The translations under genes were made by a program, and so were the position numbers. DNA of 64,000 nt from Bordetella genomosp. 10 (GTDB taxonomy: Bacteria > Pseudomonadota > Gammaproteobacteria > Burkholderiales > Burkholderiaceae_B), in contig NZ_NEVM01000005.1 in the NCBI RefSeq assembly GCF_002261225.1, positions 682,001 to 746,000 of the forward strand. The letters run 5' to 3'. Of the stretch, positions 33,558 through 46,105 are shown piece after piece. Every line of letters starts with the position of its first letter. Within the stretch, counting starts at the first letter, position 1. Below the pieces are notes generated by a model. It saw nothing but the letters and a program-made list of their open reading frames with translations. It was not told the origin of the DNA and did not search any database.

Positions 33558-33597
33558 AAAAAAAATCGGGACCGCCAAAAGACGGTCCCGATCTTTT
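33558..33597 (-). terminator. clpB terminator
   Basis: A perfect 10-bp stem (ATCGGGACCG, 33565-33574, with 33583-33592) closes an eight-base loop. On the minus strand it is followed by eight consecutive T. It lies about 110 bases after the clpB stop; on the plus strand it also has a short T run. Confidence 0.9.
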
Positions 33598-33639
33598 CCG
33601 GGCGGGACGAAGGCGGCGGGCCAGGCCGCCGCCTTCGCT

Positions 33640-33703
33640 TGCTGCTTACTGCCTGCTGCTTACTGCCTGCTGCTTACTGCCTGCTGTTTACTGCTCTTGC
33701 TGC

Positions 33704-33710
<7 letters not shown>
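33640..33710. repeat. 14-bp tandem repeat overlapping the clpB stop codon
   Basis: Three exact copies of TGCTGCTTACTGCC (33640-33681) are followed by a variant copy (33682-33697) and a partial copy (33698-33710). The last copy contains the clpB stop codon (TTA on the plus strand at 33704-33706), and the TTA triplet recurs in each unit. Confidence 0.9.
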
Positions 33711-36298
<2,588 letters not shown>

Positions 36299-36522
36299 AA
36301 TGTTCGCTTTGGCCCCAGGGACACGACGGCCGTTAGGCTGTCCGTGACGGCGGGCGTCGAAAAGGGAGTTGGACATCCGGCCTGGGATGGCCGGCTCGAT
36401 GATCAGCAAATGCGGGCTGGATGGCCGTTTTCAAGACCCTGTGCGGTCCAGGGACATTGCATGAGCGGGCCGGGCCGTTTCAGCGCGAATGCCGGGGCGC
36501 GCAGCGACAGGAGAGCACACCG

Positions 36523-37005
36523 GTGAGCATATATGTTTTTGTCTACGGGACGCTGCGGGCGGGGGAAATCAACGACCTGGCCCGGGCGGCGGCGCGGCGG
36601 GGCCTGCCCGCGCCGCGCCTGGCGGGCCGGGGGACCGTGCGGGGGACGCTGTATGACTTCGGCGACTGGCCTGGATTGCTGCCGGACGGCCGGGGGCGGG
36701 ACATCGTGGGCGATGTCTATGAAGCGGGGGAAGCCGGTGCGGGGGAAGCGCTGCTGGCGCTGATGGATGAAATCGAGGAGATCGACCCGGCGGGCGGGTC
36801 GTGCTTCCTGCGGCGGCGGGTCCGGGTGTGGGCCGAGCCGCCGGCCGGGGGCGGAGTAGCGGCGGGCTTCCTGGACTGCTTCTATTACCCCATCGATCCC
36901 GCCTGGACCGCCGAGGCCGTGGCCACGCCGGCGACGGATTGGATCGCCTACCGGCACGGGCGGGACGCGACCACGGGCCAGGACGAAGCTACGAGCCAGG
37001 ACTAG
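36523..37005 (+). CDS. Gamma-glutamylcyclotransferase (AIG2-like) family protein
   Basis: A protein of 160 residues from a GTG at 36523, which has AGGAG ten bases upstream and is followed at once by the family motif Val-Phe-Val-Tyr-Gly-Thr-Leu-Arg. A longer in-frame start at 36421 lacks family similarity. The fold includes Gly-Thr-Leu-Tyr-Asp-Phe-Gly-Asp-Trp-Pro-Gly-Leu, a Gly-Asp-Val-Tyr strand and an acidic Asp-Glu-Ile-Glu-Glu-Ile-Asp segment that should hold the catalytic Glu. Members cyclise gamma-glutamyl peptides to 5-oxoproline, but the substrate here is unknown. The last ten codons lie in an 18-bp tandem repeat, and the stop codon is itself part of a repeat unit. Confidence 0.8.
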   Translation: MSIYVFVYGTLRAGEINDLARAAARRGLPAPRLAGRGTVRGTLYDFGDWPGLLPDGRGRDIVGDVYEAGEAGAGEALLALMDEIEEIDPAGGSCFLRRRVRVWAEPPAGGGVAAGFLDCFYYPIDPAWTAEAVATPATDWIAYRHGRDATTGQDEATSQD

Positions 37006-37080
37006 GCGACGAGCCAGGACTAGGCGACGAGCCAGGGCGAGGCCACGGGCCGGAACGCGGCCACGGACCAGGACGAGGCG
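36973..37080 (+). repeat. 18-bp tandem repeat crossing the stop codon of the cyclotransferase-like gene
   Basis: Six units of 18 bp run from 36973 to 37080, all of the form ACG(A/G)(G/A)CC(A/G)G(G/A)(A/G)C.... Units two and three are identical. In the gene's frame the units encode Thr-Gly-Gln-Asp-Glu-Ala and Thr-Ser-Gln-Asp-stop. The TAG stop at 37003-37005 comes from a unit that has TAG where the first has GAA. Confidence 0.9.
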
Positions 37081-37117
37081 CCCAGGTCGGCCGGGCGCCC
37101 GCCCTCTTGAGGCAAGC

Positions 37118-38701
<1,584 letters not shown>

Positions 38702-38849
38702 GGTGGCTCCGGGTGATGGCAGGCAAGCGGACAGTTTACGGAGCGGATATTGAATTAAAAAGGATATAAAAGTAGATTCATCTTTTATTTTTAGTATGAA
38801 ATAAGCAAACGGCGGGTGATCGGCGCAAGCCGCGCGGCGTTGGGGGGTA

Positions 38850-38930
38850 TTTTTTGCCGCCGGGCCGCCCCAAGGCAAAAACGCCCCCTCGGGGGGCAGC
38901 AAGCGGCGATAGCCGTGCAGCGTGGGGGTA
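38850..38930. repeat. A-tract repeat motif in the aceB/LysR gap
   Basis: TTTTTTGCCGCCGGGCCGCCCC (broken here as 38850-38871), followed by AAG, is the reverse complement of motifs at 32948-32976 and 33089-33113. It is followed by CCCCCTCGGGGGG, another GC hairpin, at about 38884-38896. The AT-rich part of the gap (about 38745-38805) probably holds the aceB promoter. Confidence 0.6.
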
Positions 38931-38934
38931 CCCT

Positions 38935-39849
38935 TTGGATCGATTCAAGCAACTGCAGACCTTCGTCAACGTCGCCAACCTGGGCAGCATGTCCGCCGCC
39001 GCCCGGGCGGAAGGCGTGACGGCGGCCATGGTGGGGCGGCGCATCGACGCCCTCGAGGCGCGCCTGGGCGTGAAGCTGCTGGTGCGCACCACGCGCCGCC
39101 TGTCGCTGACCGCCGAGGGCAGCGCCCTGCTGGAGTACGCGCAGCGCATCCTGCGCGACCTCGACGACAGCGAGAACCTGATCGCCTCCGGCAGCGCGCG
39201 CCCCAGCGGCCACCTGCGCATCAGCGCCCCGGCCGGCTTCGGCCGCCGCCACGTCGCCCCGCTGCTGCCGGCCTACACGGCCGACCATCCCGACGTCAGC
39301 GTCACCCTGGACCTCAGCGACCGCCTGGTCGACCTGATCGAGGAACGCTACGACTGCGCCGTGCGCATCGGCGACCTGAACGACTCCAGCCTGGTCGGCA
39401 TCCGCCTCGCCGACAATCGCCGCGTGGTGGTGGCCTCCCCCGCCTACCTGGCCCGGCGCGGGACGCCCGCCACGCCGGCCGACCTGGCGCGCCACGACTG
39501 CCTGTCCTTCGGCAACCAGGCCAACCAGGCGCGCGGCTGGCTGTTCACCATCGACGGACAGGTGCAGGCGCAACGGGTGGGCGGCCGGCTGGAATGCAGC
39601 GACGGCAGCGTCCTGCACGAATGGACCCTGGCCGGCTGCGGGCTGGCATGGCGCTCCATGTGGGAAGTCCGCCACGACCTGGCGCGGGGCCGCCTGCGGA
39701 CCGTGCTCGACGACTACGCCGCGCCGCCCAACGGCATCTATGCCGTCCTGCCCGAACGCCGCCACTCCCCCGCCCGCGTGCGCCTCTTCGTCGACCTGCT
39801 GCGCCGGACATATGCCGCGGCCGATTACTGGGACGCGCCGGGCGGATGA
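38935..39849 (+). CDS. LysR-family transcriptional regulator
   Basis: A protein of 304 residues from a TTG start at 38935. The family N-terminus (Asp-Arg-Phe-Lys-Gln-Leu-Gln-Thr-Phe-Val-Asn-Val-Ala) follows directly, so the start is probably right despite the rare codon. The helix-turn-helix spans about residues 18-60 with Gly-Ser-Met-Ser-Ala-Ala-Ala-Arg-Ala-Glu-Gly-Val-Thr. The rest is a substrate-binding domain of the type seen in CrgA/DmlR-like regulators (Gly-His-Leu-Arg-Ile-Ser-Ala-Pro). It is divergent from aceB and may control it or another acetate or malate-related gene. The inducer is unknown. Confidence 0.88.
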   Translation: MDRFKQLQTFVNVANLGSMSAAARAEGVTAAMVGRRIDALEARLGVKLLVRTTRRLSLTAEGSALLEYAQRILRDLDDSENLIASGSARPSGHLRISAPAGFGRRHVAPLLPAYTADHPDVSVTLDLSDRLVDLIEERYDCAVRIGDLNDSSLVGIRLADNRRVVVASPAYLARRGTPATPADLARHDCLSFGNQANQARGWLFTIDGQVQAQRVGGRLECSDGSVLHEWTLAGCGLAWRSMWEVRHDLARGRLRTVLDDYAAPPNGIYAVLPERRHSPARVRLFVDLLRRTYAAADYWDAPGG

Positions 39850-39963
39850 CGCGGCAGGCGGCCGAAATCCGTTGAAACGCGCCGCGACCGTCGCGCGGCC
39901 GAAAGCGCGTCGGCGCCCGCTCCCGGGCATACAATGCCGCAACGCCAAATCGCCGGGTGTTCC

Positions 39964-41088
39964 ATGCTTCCTCGCATTTTCCTGTCCGCCCTGCCCCGCA
40001 TCGCCGCGCTGTGCGCGCTGCCCCTGGCGATCGCGGCCCATGCCGCGCCGGCCTCGCACGGGCCGGCCCCGTCCTGGCAGACCGTGGAGCTGGGCCGCCC
40101 CGGGCACCGCTATCCTTTCCCGGTCTACGCCAACGTCGACCTGGCGCACGCGCACCTGGACAGGATCCGCCACGTACTGATCATCGTCCACGGCCTGAAC
40201 CGCAACGGCGACGACTACTTCCAGACCGGGGCCAACATCCTGGCCCTGCGGCCCGGCGCCGATGCCGACACCCTGCTGCTCGCGCCCAAGTTCCCCGCCG
40301 CCATCGACCGCGGCTACGACAAGATGCCGGTCTGGAGCCACGGCCGCTGGTCGGCCGGCGAGGACAGCATCAAGTCCGCGCGCCGGCCCGCGCCGGTCAG
40401 TTCCTTCGAAGTGCTGGACGACCTGCTGGCGCGCGTGGCCGATCCGCGCCGCCTGCCCCTGTTGCAGGACGTGGTGATCGCCGGCCACTCCGCCGGCGCG
40501 CAACTGGTCCAGCGCTATGCCGTCTTCAACGCGGTGGACGAGCGCATCAAGCGCGGCGGCGTCAGCGTGCGCTACGTGGTCGCCAATCCGTCTTCCTACG
40601 TGTATTTCTCCAAGGACCGGCCCAAGGACGACGGCCAGGATTTCGCGCCCTTCAATCCCGGCCAGTGTCCCGAGTACAACGCCTACAAGTACGGCCTGGA
40701 ACACATGCCCGCCGACCTGCCCGCCAGCGGCGTCGGGCCGGCCACGCCCGCGCAGGCGGCCGTGCGCCTGGCGCGCCGCTACGCCGGCCGCTCGGTGACC
40801 TATCTGCTGGGCGGCGCCGACACCAATCCGGAACACCGCCTGCTGGACAAGAGCTGCGCCGCCGAAGCCCAGGGAGCCACGCGCCTGGCGCGCGGCAAGG
40901 CCTACGTGAAGTACGAGAAATGGCTGCCCGCCAACCACCCGTTGAAAATCCAGCACCAGGCCTACGAGGTGGCCGGCGTGGGCCACGACAGCCGCCGCAT
41001 GTTCAATTCGGAATGCGGCGTGCGCGAACTGGCCGGCGCGGACGCGCAGCCGGTGACGGGCGCGGCCGCCTGCACGCCGCTGCGCTGA
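39964..41088 (+). CDS. Exported alpha/beta hydrolase of unknown substrate
   Basis: A protein of 374 residues with a signal peptide ending near Ala-His-Ala-Ala-Pro (residues about 25-29). The alpha/beta hydrolase fold is suggested by the oxyanion-loop motif [10 protein letters not shown] and the nucleophile elbow Gly-His-Ser-Ala-Gly-Ala, whose Ser is the probable nucleophile. A late His in Val-Gly-His-Asp-Ser could complete the triad. Four cysteines in the C-terminal half would fit periplasmic disulfides. The natural substrate cannot be inferred; the neighbours folE and LysR give no hint. Confidence 0.8.
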   Translation: MLPRIFLSALPRIAALCALPLAIAAHAAPASHGPAPSWQTVELGRPGHRYPFPVYANVDLAHAHLDRIRHVLIIVHGLNRNGDDYFQTGANILALRPGADADTLLLAPKFPAAIDRGYDKMPVWSHGRWSAGEDSIKSARRPAPVSSFEVLDDLLARVADPRRLPLLQDVVIAGHSAGAQLVQRYAVFNAVDERIKRGGVSVRYVVANPSSYVYFSKDRPKDDGQDFAPFNPGQCPEYNAYKYGLEHMPADLPASGVGPATPAQAAVRLARRYAGRSVTYLLGGADTNPEHRLLDKSCAAEAQGATRLARGKAYVKYEKWLPANHPLKIQHQAYEVAGVGHDSRRMFNSECGVRELAGADAQPVTGAAACTPLR

Positions 41089-41281
41089 AGCGGGACCGCG
41101 CAATGCCCCTTTGCCCCGCGCGGCCGCACGGCGCGGCCGGTCCGCCGGTTTGTTATCGTATCGCCATCCCGCGCGCGCCGGCCTGCACGCGGCGGCCTAC
41201 TGGCCGCACGCCCAGGCAGACGCAAGCTCTCAGCGCGCCGCGCAACGCCCCTGCCCCGACTCATACAGGTTAAGAAAAATC

Positions 41282-41827
41282 ATGTCCCTGGAATCGAACT
41301 ACCACGCCATCCTGCAATCGCTGGGCGAAGACCCCGACCGCGAAGGCCTGCGCGACACGCCCAAGCGCGCCGCCAAGGCCATGCAGCACCTGTGCCAGGG
41401 CTATGGGCAATCGCTGGACGAAATCGTCAACGGCGCGCTCTTTTCCTCGGACACCAGCGAGATCGTGCTGGTGAAGAACATCGAGCTCTACTCCCTGTGC
41501 GAGCACCATATCCTGCCCTTCATCGGCAAGGCGCACGTCGCCTACCTGCCCAAGGGCAAGGTGCTGGGCCTGTCCAAGGTCGCGCGCATCGTCGACATGT
41601 ACGCGCGGCGCTTGCAGATCCAGGAAAACCTCAGCCGCCAGATCGCCGAGGCCGTGCAGCAGGTCACCGGCGCCTCGGGCGTCGCGGTGGTGATCGAGGC
41701 GCAGCACATGTGCATGATGATGCGCGGCGTCGAAAAGCAGAATTCGTCCATGGTGACGTCGGTCATGCTGGGCGAATTCCACGATAATCCCGCCACGCGC
41801 GCGGAATTCCTCAACCTGATCCGGTGA
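41282..41827 (+). CDS. folE: GTP cyclohydrolase I
   Basis: A protein of 181 residues, the short bacterial FolE form. It converts GTP to dihydroneopterin triphosphate, the first step towards folate. The zinc ligands are visible in Ser-Leu-Cys-Glu-His-His and in His-Met-Cys-Met-Met-Met-Arg-Gly-Val, with the substrate-binding Val-Gln-type segment [10 protein letters not shown] between them. The ATG at 41282 lies 193 bases after the hydrolase gene; the spacing suggests its own promoter. The FKBP gene follows after 25 bases and may be co-transcribed. Confidence 0.96.
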   Translation: MSLESNYHAILQSLGEDPDREGLRDTPKRAAKAMQHLCQGYGQSLDEIVNGALFSSDTSEIVLVKNIELYSLCEHHILPFIGKAHVAYLPKGKVLGLSKVARIVDMYARRLQIQENLSRQIAEAVQQVTGASGVAVVIEAQHMCMMMRGVEKQNSSMVTSVMLGEFHDNPATRAEFLNLIR

Positions 41828-41852
41828 GCTTCGCCGCCGCCCTGGAAACCCG

Positions 41853-42281
41853 ATGAACGCATCCTGTACCTTGATGAACGCATCCCGCATCTTTATCGCA
41901 GCCGCCGCCCTGGCCTTCGCCGCGGCCAGCCACGCCCAGTCCAACGCCGTGGAAACCCTGCCGTCCGGCGTCAGCATCGAAACGGTCGCCGCCGGCAAGG
42001 GCATCAAGCCGACGGCCAACAACACCGTCACCGTGAACTACCGCGGCACGCTGGCCAACGGCACCGAATTCGACAGCTCGTACAAGCGCAACGAGCCCAT
42101 CTCGTTCAACCTGCGCCAGGTCATCCCCTGCTGGACCGAAGGCATCCAGCACATGGCGGTCGGCGGCAAGGCCATCCTGCGTTGTCCCGCCAAGACGGCC
42201 TACGGCTCGCGCGGCGCGGGCGGCGTCATTCCGCCCAACGCGGACCTCACGTTCGAGGTGGAGCTGCTCGGCGTGCGATAA
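41853..42281 (+). CDS. Exported FKBP-type peptidyl-prolyl isomerase
   Basis: A protein of 142 residues. A signal peptide (hydrophobic Ile-Phe-Ile-Ala-Ala-Ala-Ala-Leu-Ala-Phe, cleavage near Ser-His-Ala) leads to a single FKBP domain: Val-Thr-Val-Asn-Tyr-Arg-Gly-Thr-Leu, Gly-Thr-Glu-Phe-Asp-Ser-Ser, Val-Ile-Pro-Cys-Trp-Thr-Glu-Gly and Tyr-Gly-Ser-Arg-Gly. It should speed proline isomerisation in periplasmic protein folding. Two ATG codons, seven codons apart, lie in a short sequence duplication; the first has GGAAA four bases upstream and was chosen, but the second (41874) would give an equally good signal peptide. Confidence 0.9.
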   Translation: MNASCTLMNASRIFIAAAALAFAAASHAQSNAVETLPSGVSIETVAAGKGIKPTANNTVTVNYRGTLANGTEFDSSYKRNEPISFNLRQVIPCWTEGIQHMAVGGKAILRCPAKTAYGSRGAGGVIPPNADLTFEVELLGVR

Positions 42282-42299
42282 AGCCGCCGGCCAAGGGCG

Positions 42300-44651
42300 T
42301 CAGCCGCCCTTGGCCTTGCCCTCGCCCTTGGCCGCCCGCAATTCGAAATCGGCCGCCTTCACGTTCTCCGAATCCAGGCCGATGTAGACGTTGAAGCGCC
42401 CCGGCTCGACCACGCGTTTCAGGTCGTTGTTGTAGAAGGACAGGTCGTCCTGCTTGATGGTGAAGCTGACTTCCTTCTGCTCCCCCGCCTTCAGCACGAC
42501 TTTCTGGAAGCCCTTGAGCTCCTTCACCGGCCGGCTGATCGACGCCACCGGATCCTGCAGATAAAGCTGCACCACCGTCGCGCCGTCGCGCTGCCCGCTG
42601 TTGCGCACCGTCACGCTGGCGCGCACCGTGCCGCCCATGCGCACCGAGGCGGCCGACAGCTTGACGTCCGAGACGTCGAAGGTGGTGTAGCTCAGCCCGT
42701 AGCCGAAGGGGAACAAGGGCCCGTTGGGCGCATCGAAATAGCGCGACGTGTACTTGTCCGGATGCTGCGGATCGAAGGGACGGCCCGTGTTCAGGTGGTT
42801 GTAGTACATCGGGATCTGGCCCACCGAGCGCGGGAAGGTCATCGGCAGCTTGCCCGAGGGATTGACGTCGCCGAACAGCACGTCGGCCACCGCGTGGCCG
42901 CCCTCGGTGCCGGCGAACCAGGCCTCCAGCATGGCGTCGGCGTTGTCCTTTTCCCAGCCCAGCGCCAGCGGCCGGCCGTTCATCAACACCACCACCAAGG
43001 GCTTGCCGGTCGCCTTCAGCGCCTTGAGCAGGTCTTCCTGCCCGCCCAGCAGGGTGATGTCCGAACGGCTGGACGCCTCGTGCGCCATGCCCTGGGTCTC
43101 GCCCACCACGGCCACCACCACGTCGGCCTTCTTCGCCGTCTCGACCGCCTCGTCGATCATCTGCTGGCGGGTGCGCGGGTCGTCCTCGATGTCCTTCTCG
43201 TAGAGGTTGAGGTACTTGACGATCTCGGGATCGTCGACCACGTTGGCGCCGCGCGCGTACAGCAGCGTGGCCTTGTCGCCCACGGCGTCGGCCAGGCCCT
43301 GGTACAGCGACACCACCTGCCCCGGCACGCCGGCGGCGGACCAGTTGCCCATCATGTCGCGCTGGCTCTTGGCCAGCGCGCCGACCACGGCGATGGTGCC
43401 CTGCTTCTTCAGCGGCAGCGTCTGATTGTCGTTCTTCAGCAGCACCAGGCTCTCCCGCGCCACCTCGCGCGCGGCCTGGCGGTGCAGGCGGCTTTCGGCG
43501 TTGGTGTCCGGCGGATCGTCGGCCGCCACGCCGACGTGGCGATAGGCGTTCTGGAACAGCCCCAGGTCGTACTTGACGCGCAACACGTCGCGCACCGCGC
43601 GGTCGATGTCCGCCTGCTTGATGCGGCCGGCCTGTAGCAGGGGTTTCAGGTTCTGGCCGTACATGGTGTCGCTCATGCTCAGGTCGGCGCCGGCCGTGAT
43701 CGCCAGGCGCGAGGCGTCCGCGCCGTCGGCGGCCACCCCGTGCTTGATCATCTCCATGATGGCGCCGTGGTCGCTGATGGTCACGCCCTTGAAGCCCCAC
43801 TGCTTGCGCAGCACGTCCTGCAACAGCCACTTGTTCGCGGTGGCCGGCACGCCGTTGATGGCGTTCAGCGAGATCATCACGCCGGCCGCGCCCGCGTCGA
43901 TCGCCGCCTTGTAGGGCGGCAGGTAATCCTGGAACATGCGCTGCGGGCTCATGTCCACCGTGTTGTAGTCGCGGCCGCCCTCGATGGCGCCATACAGCGC
44001 GAAGTGCTTGACGGCGGCCAGGATGTTGCCCGGCGCGGCCGGGTCGGCGCCCTGGTAGGCGTGGACCAGCGTCGCGCCGATGCGCGAGACCAGGTAGGTG
44101 TCCTCGCCGAAGCCTTCGGAATTGCGGCCCCAGCGCGGGTCGCGCGAAATGTCCACCATGGGCGAGAAGGTCATGTTCAGGCCGTCGCCGCTGGCCTCGA
44201 TGGCGGAGATCCGGCCGCTCAAGGCGACCGCGTCCAGGTTCCAGGTCGAAGCCAGTCCCAGTCCGATGGGGAAGATCGTGCGATGGCCGTGCAGGACGTC
44301 GTAGGCGAAGAACAAGGGGATCTTCAAGCGGCTGCGCACCGCGGCGTCCTGCAGCAGGCGGATGTCCGGCCGCGTCACGGTATTGAAGATGCCGCCGACC
44401 TTGCCGGCCTCGATGTCGCGGATCAACACGTCCTTGTGCGCGTCGGGCCCGGCGTCGACGCTGACCAGGCGCAACTGCCCGATCTTCTCGTCCAGCGTCA
44501 TCTGCCGCATCAGGCGGGTGATGTAGGCCTCGCGGTCCTCTCCCGTCGGCGGACGGTGGGTGGCGGCCGGTCCGGCCATGGGAGCTTGCGCGAAAGCAGG
44601 CGCACTGGCCAGGCTCAACAGCAAGAGGCCCAGCATGCGGATTTTTTTCAT
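42300..44651 (-). CDS. bglX: Periplasmic beta-glucosidase (GH3)
   Basis: A protein of 783 residues with a signal peptide ending Ala-Phe-Ala-Gln. It has the three parts of BglX: an N-terminal GH3 barrel, a GH3 C-terminal sandwich and a fibronectin-type III-like domain. The catalytic Asp is in Gly-Val-Thr-Ile-Ser-Asp-His-Gly-Ala-Ile, as in E. coli BglX. Gly-Tyr-Gly-Leu-Ser-Tyr-Thr-Thr-Phe marks the boundary to the C-terminal domain. It hydrolyses beta-glucosides such as cello-oligosaccharides in the periplasm. It converges with the FKBP gene (18 bases between stops) and is divergent from the CoA-transferase gene. Confidence 0.95.
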   Translation of the reverse strand: MKKIRMLGLLLLSLASAPAFAQAPMAGPAATHRPPTGEDREAYITRLMRQMTLDEKIGQLRLVSVDAGPDAHKDVLIRDIEAGKVGGIFNTVTRPDIRLLQDAAVRSRLKIPLFFAYDVLHGHRTIFPIGLGLASTWNLDAVALSGRISAIEASGDGLNMTFSPMVDISRDPRWGRNSEGFGEDTYLVSRIGATLVHAYQGADPAAPGNILAAVKHFALYGAIEGGRDYNTVDMSPQRMFQDYLPPYKAAIDAGAAGVMISLNAINGVPATANKWLLQDVLRKQWGFKGVTISDHGAIMEMIKHGVAADGADASRLAITAGADLSMSDTMYGQNLKPLLQAGRIKQADIDRAVRDVLRVKYDLGLFQNAYRHVGVAADDPPDTNAESRLHRQAAREVARESLVLLKNDNQTLPLKKQGTIAVVGALAKSQRDMMGNWSAAGVPGQVVSLYQGLADAVGDKATLLYARGANVVDDPEIVKYLNLYEKDIEDDPRTRQQMIDEAVETAKKADVVVAVVGETQGMAHEASSRSDITLLGGQEDLLKALKATGKPLVVVLMNGRPLALGWEKDNADAMLEAWFAGTEGGHAVADVLFGDVNPSGKLPMTFPRSVGQIPMYYNHLNTGRPFDPQHPDKYTSRYFDAPNGPLFPFGYGLSYTTFDVSDVKLSAASVRMGGTVRASVTVRNSGQRDGATVVQLYLQDPVASISRPVKELKGFQKVVLKAGEQKEVSFTIKQDDLSFYNNDLKRVVEPGRFNVYIGLDSENVKAADFELRAAKGEGKAKGG

Positions 44652-44791
44652 TGTCTCGACGGTTCCACAGCTTATGGGCTGCGCGCCTCCACGCTGCCAG
44701 CCCGTTGTCAGATGAGGGTCGAGTGTGCCACAGGATGCGATCCGGGTCGCCGCCTACAGGTTTCCCTGGATACTGGCCGTCGCCATGATTA

Positions 44792-44814
44792 AGTAGGATG
44801 TCCAACATCCTACT
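44792..44814. promoter_or_regulatory. Perfect 10-bp inverted repeat: probable GntR operator
   Basis: AGTAGGATGT and ACATCCTACT are exact reverse complements separated by CCA. The site lies 74 bases upstream of the CoA-transferase start and 140 bases upstream of bglX, in the shared control region. A GntR-type regulator is encoded two genes away and is the natural candidate to bind here; that is inference. Confidence 0.65.
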
Positions 44815-44887
44815 ACGTGCATAGCAAAGCAGCGTCCTCAGGCGCGTTCGCCGGGCACGCTCATTACAACCAGGAGACAAGACGGCC

Positions 44888-46068
44888 ATGGCTGCCCCCT
44901 ATCTGCCGCTGAAGCGGTTCGTCGTCCTCGACCTCTCGCGCGTCCGCTCCGGACCCGCGGCCGTGCGGCAGTTCGCCGACTGGGGCGCCGACATCATCAA
45001 GATCGAGGAGCCCAGCGAGGTCAAGGACGACAAGCCGGGCGGCGCCGCCAAGTTCAGCGACTACCAGAACACCCACCGCAACAAGCGCAGCCTGACGCTG
45101 AACCTGAAGGATCCGCGCGGCAAGGCCCTGTTCATGGAACTGGTCAAGCGCGCCGACGTGCTGGTGGAGAACTACCGCCCTTCGGTCAAGAAGAAGCTGG
45201 GCATCGACTATGAATCGCTGCGCGCCGTCAACCCGCGCCTGGTCTACGCCAGCATCTCCGGTTTCGGCCAGGACGGTCCCTATGCCGGCCGCCCCGGCCT
45301 GGACCAGATCGCCCAGGGCCTGGGCGGCATCATGTCGGTGACGGGCGAGCCCGGGCGGCCCATGCGCGCCGGCATCCCCATCGCCGACCTCAGCGCGGGC
45401 CTGTTCGCCGCCATCGGCATCCTCATCGCCCTGCTGGACCGCGAACAGAGCGGCCAGGGCCGCTGGGTGCAGACCTCGCTGCTGCAAGCCCAGGTCTGGA
45501 TGATGGACTTCCAGGCCACGCGCTGGCTGATCGACGGCGAAGTGCCGGGACAGTCCGGCAACGACCATCCGACCAGCGCCCCCACCGGCGTCTACCCCAC
45601 CGCCGACGGCCATATCAACATCGCGGCCATGGGCTCGACCATGTTCACCCGCCTGTGCGAAGTGCTGGGCATGCCGGAGATGGCCGCGGACCCGCGCTTC
45701 ATCGAAGCCGGGCTGCGGGTGGAGAACCGCGCGGACCTGAACCGCGAGATCGTCGCCCGCACGCGCACGCGCGACAGCGCCGACTGGATCGCGGCATTGA
45801 ACGCGGCCGGCGTGCCCTGCGGCCCCATCCTGTCCATGGACGGCACCTTCGCCGACGAACAGGTGCGGCACCTGCGCATGACGCGCGAGGTCGAGCATCC
45901 GCGCAAGGGGCCGATTTCCATCATGGCCCAGCCGGTGAACTTCAGCGACGGCGAACTGCCCGCGCCCCGGCCGGCGCCGGAAACGGGCGCCCATACGGCG
46001 GAATCCTCGCCTGGCTGGGCGTGGACGCCGCCGAATGCGAGCGTTTGCGCGGCGCCGGCGTGGTGTGA
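44888..46068 (+). CDS. CaiB/BaiF-type CoA-transferase with a 3' frameshift
   Basis: A class III CoA-transferase of about 394 codons that moves CoA between acids, usually in carboxylic-acid catabolism. The N-terminal motif Val-Val-Leu-Asp-Leu-Ser-Arg-Val and the catalytic Asp in Gly-Arg-Pro-Gly-Leu-Asp139-Gln-Ile-Ala-Gln are present. Near 46001-46004 the frame breaks: upstream Glu-Thr-Gly-Ala-His-Thr-Ala-Glu fits the family, and the expected tail Ile-Leu-Ala-Trp-Leu-Gly-Val-Asp continues one frame over to a TGA at 46068. Restoring one A (GAATCC to GAAATCC) repairs it. As given, translation instead runs on in frame into the GntR gene, an open frame of 656 codons to 46858. Either a real mutation or a sequence error. 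Confidence 0.85.
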
Positions 46069-46105
46069 CACCATCGGGCCCCCGGCACGCATCCTGGAAC
46101 CCATC

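Larger units (their letters stand above)
32885..33703. other. 819-bp gap between nadB and clpB: repeats and gene debris
   Basis: In order this gap holds: IS21-like repeats (32891-32929); an A-tract repeat motif CTTGGGG...GGCGGCAAAAAA (32948-32976) whose flank forms a 10-bp inverted repeat (32954-32963 with 32977-32986); a copy of the GC-rich palindromic repeat (33012-33083); a second A-tract motif (33089-33113); nested inverted repeats (33146-33230); the stub of a GMC oxidoreductase gene (33391-33534); the clpB terminator (33558-33597); and a 14-bp tandem repeat that reaches into clpB. No intact gene is present. Confidence 0.7.
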
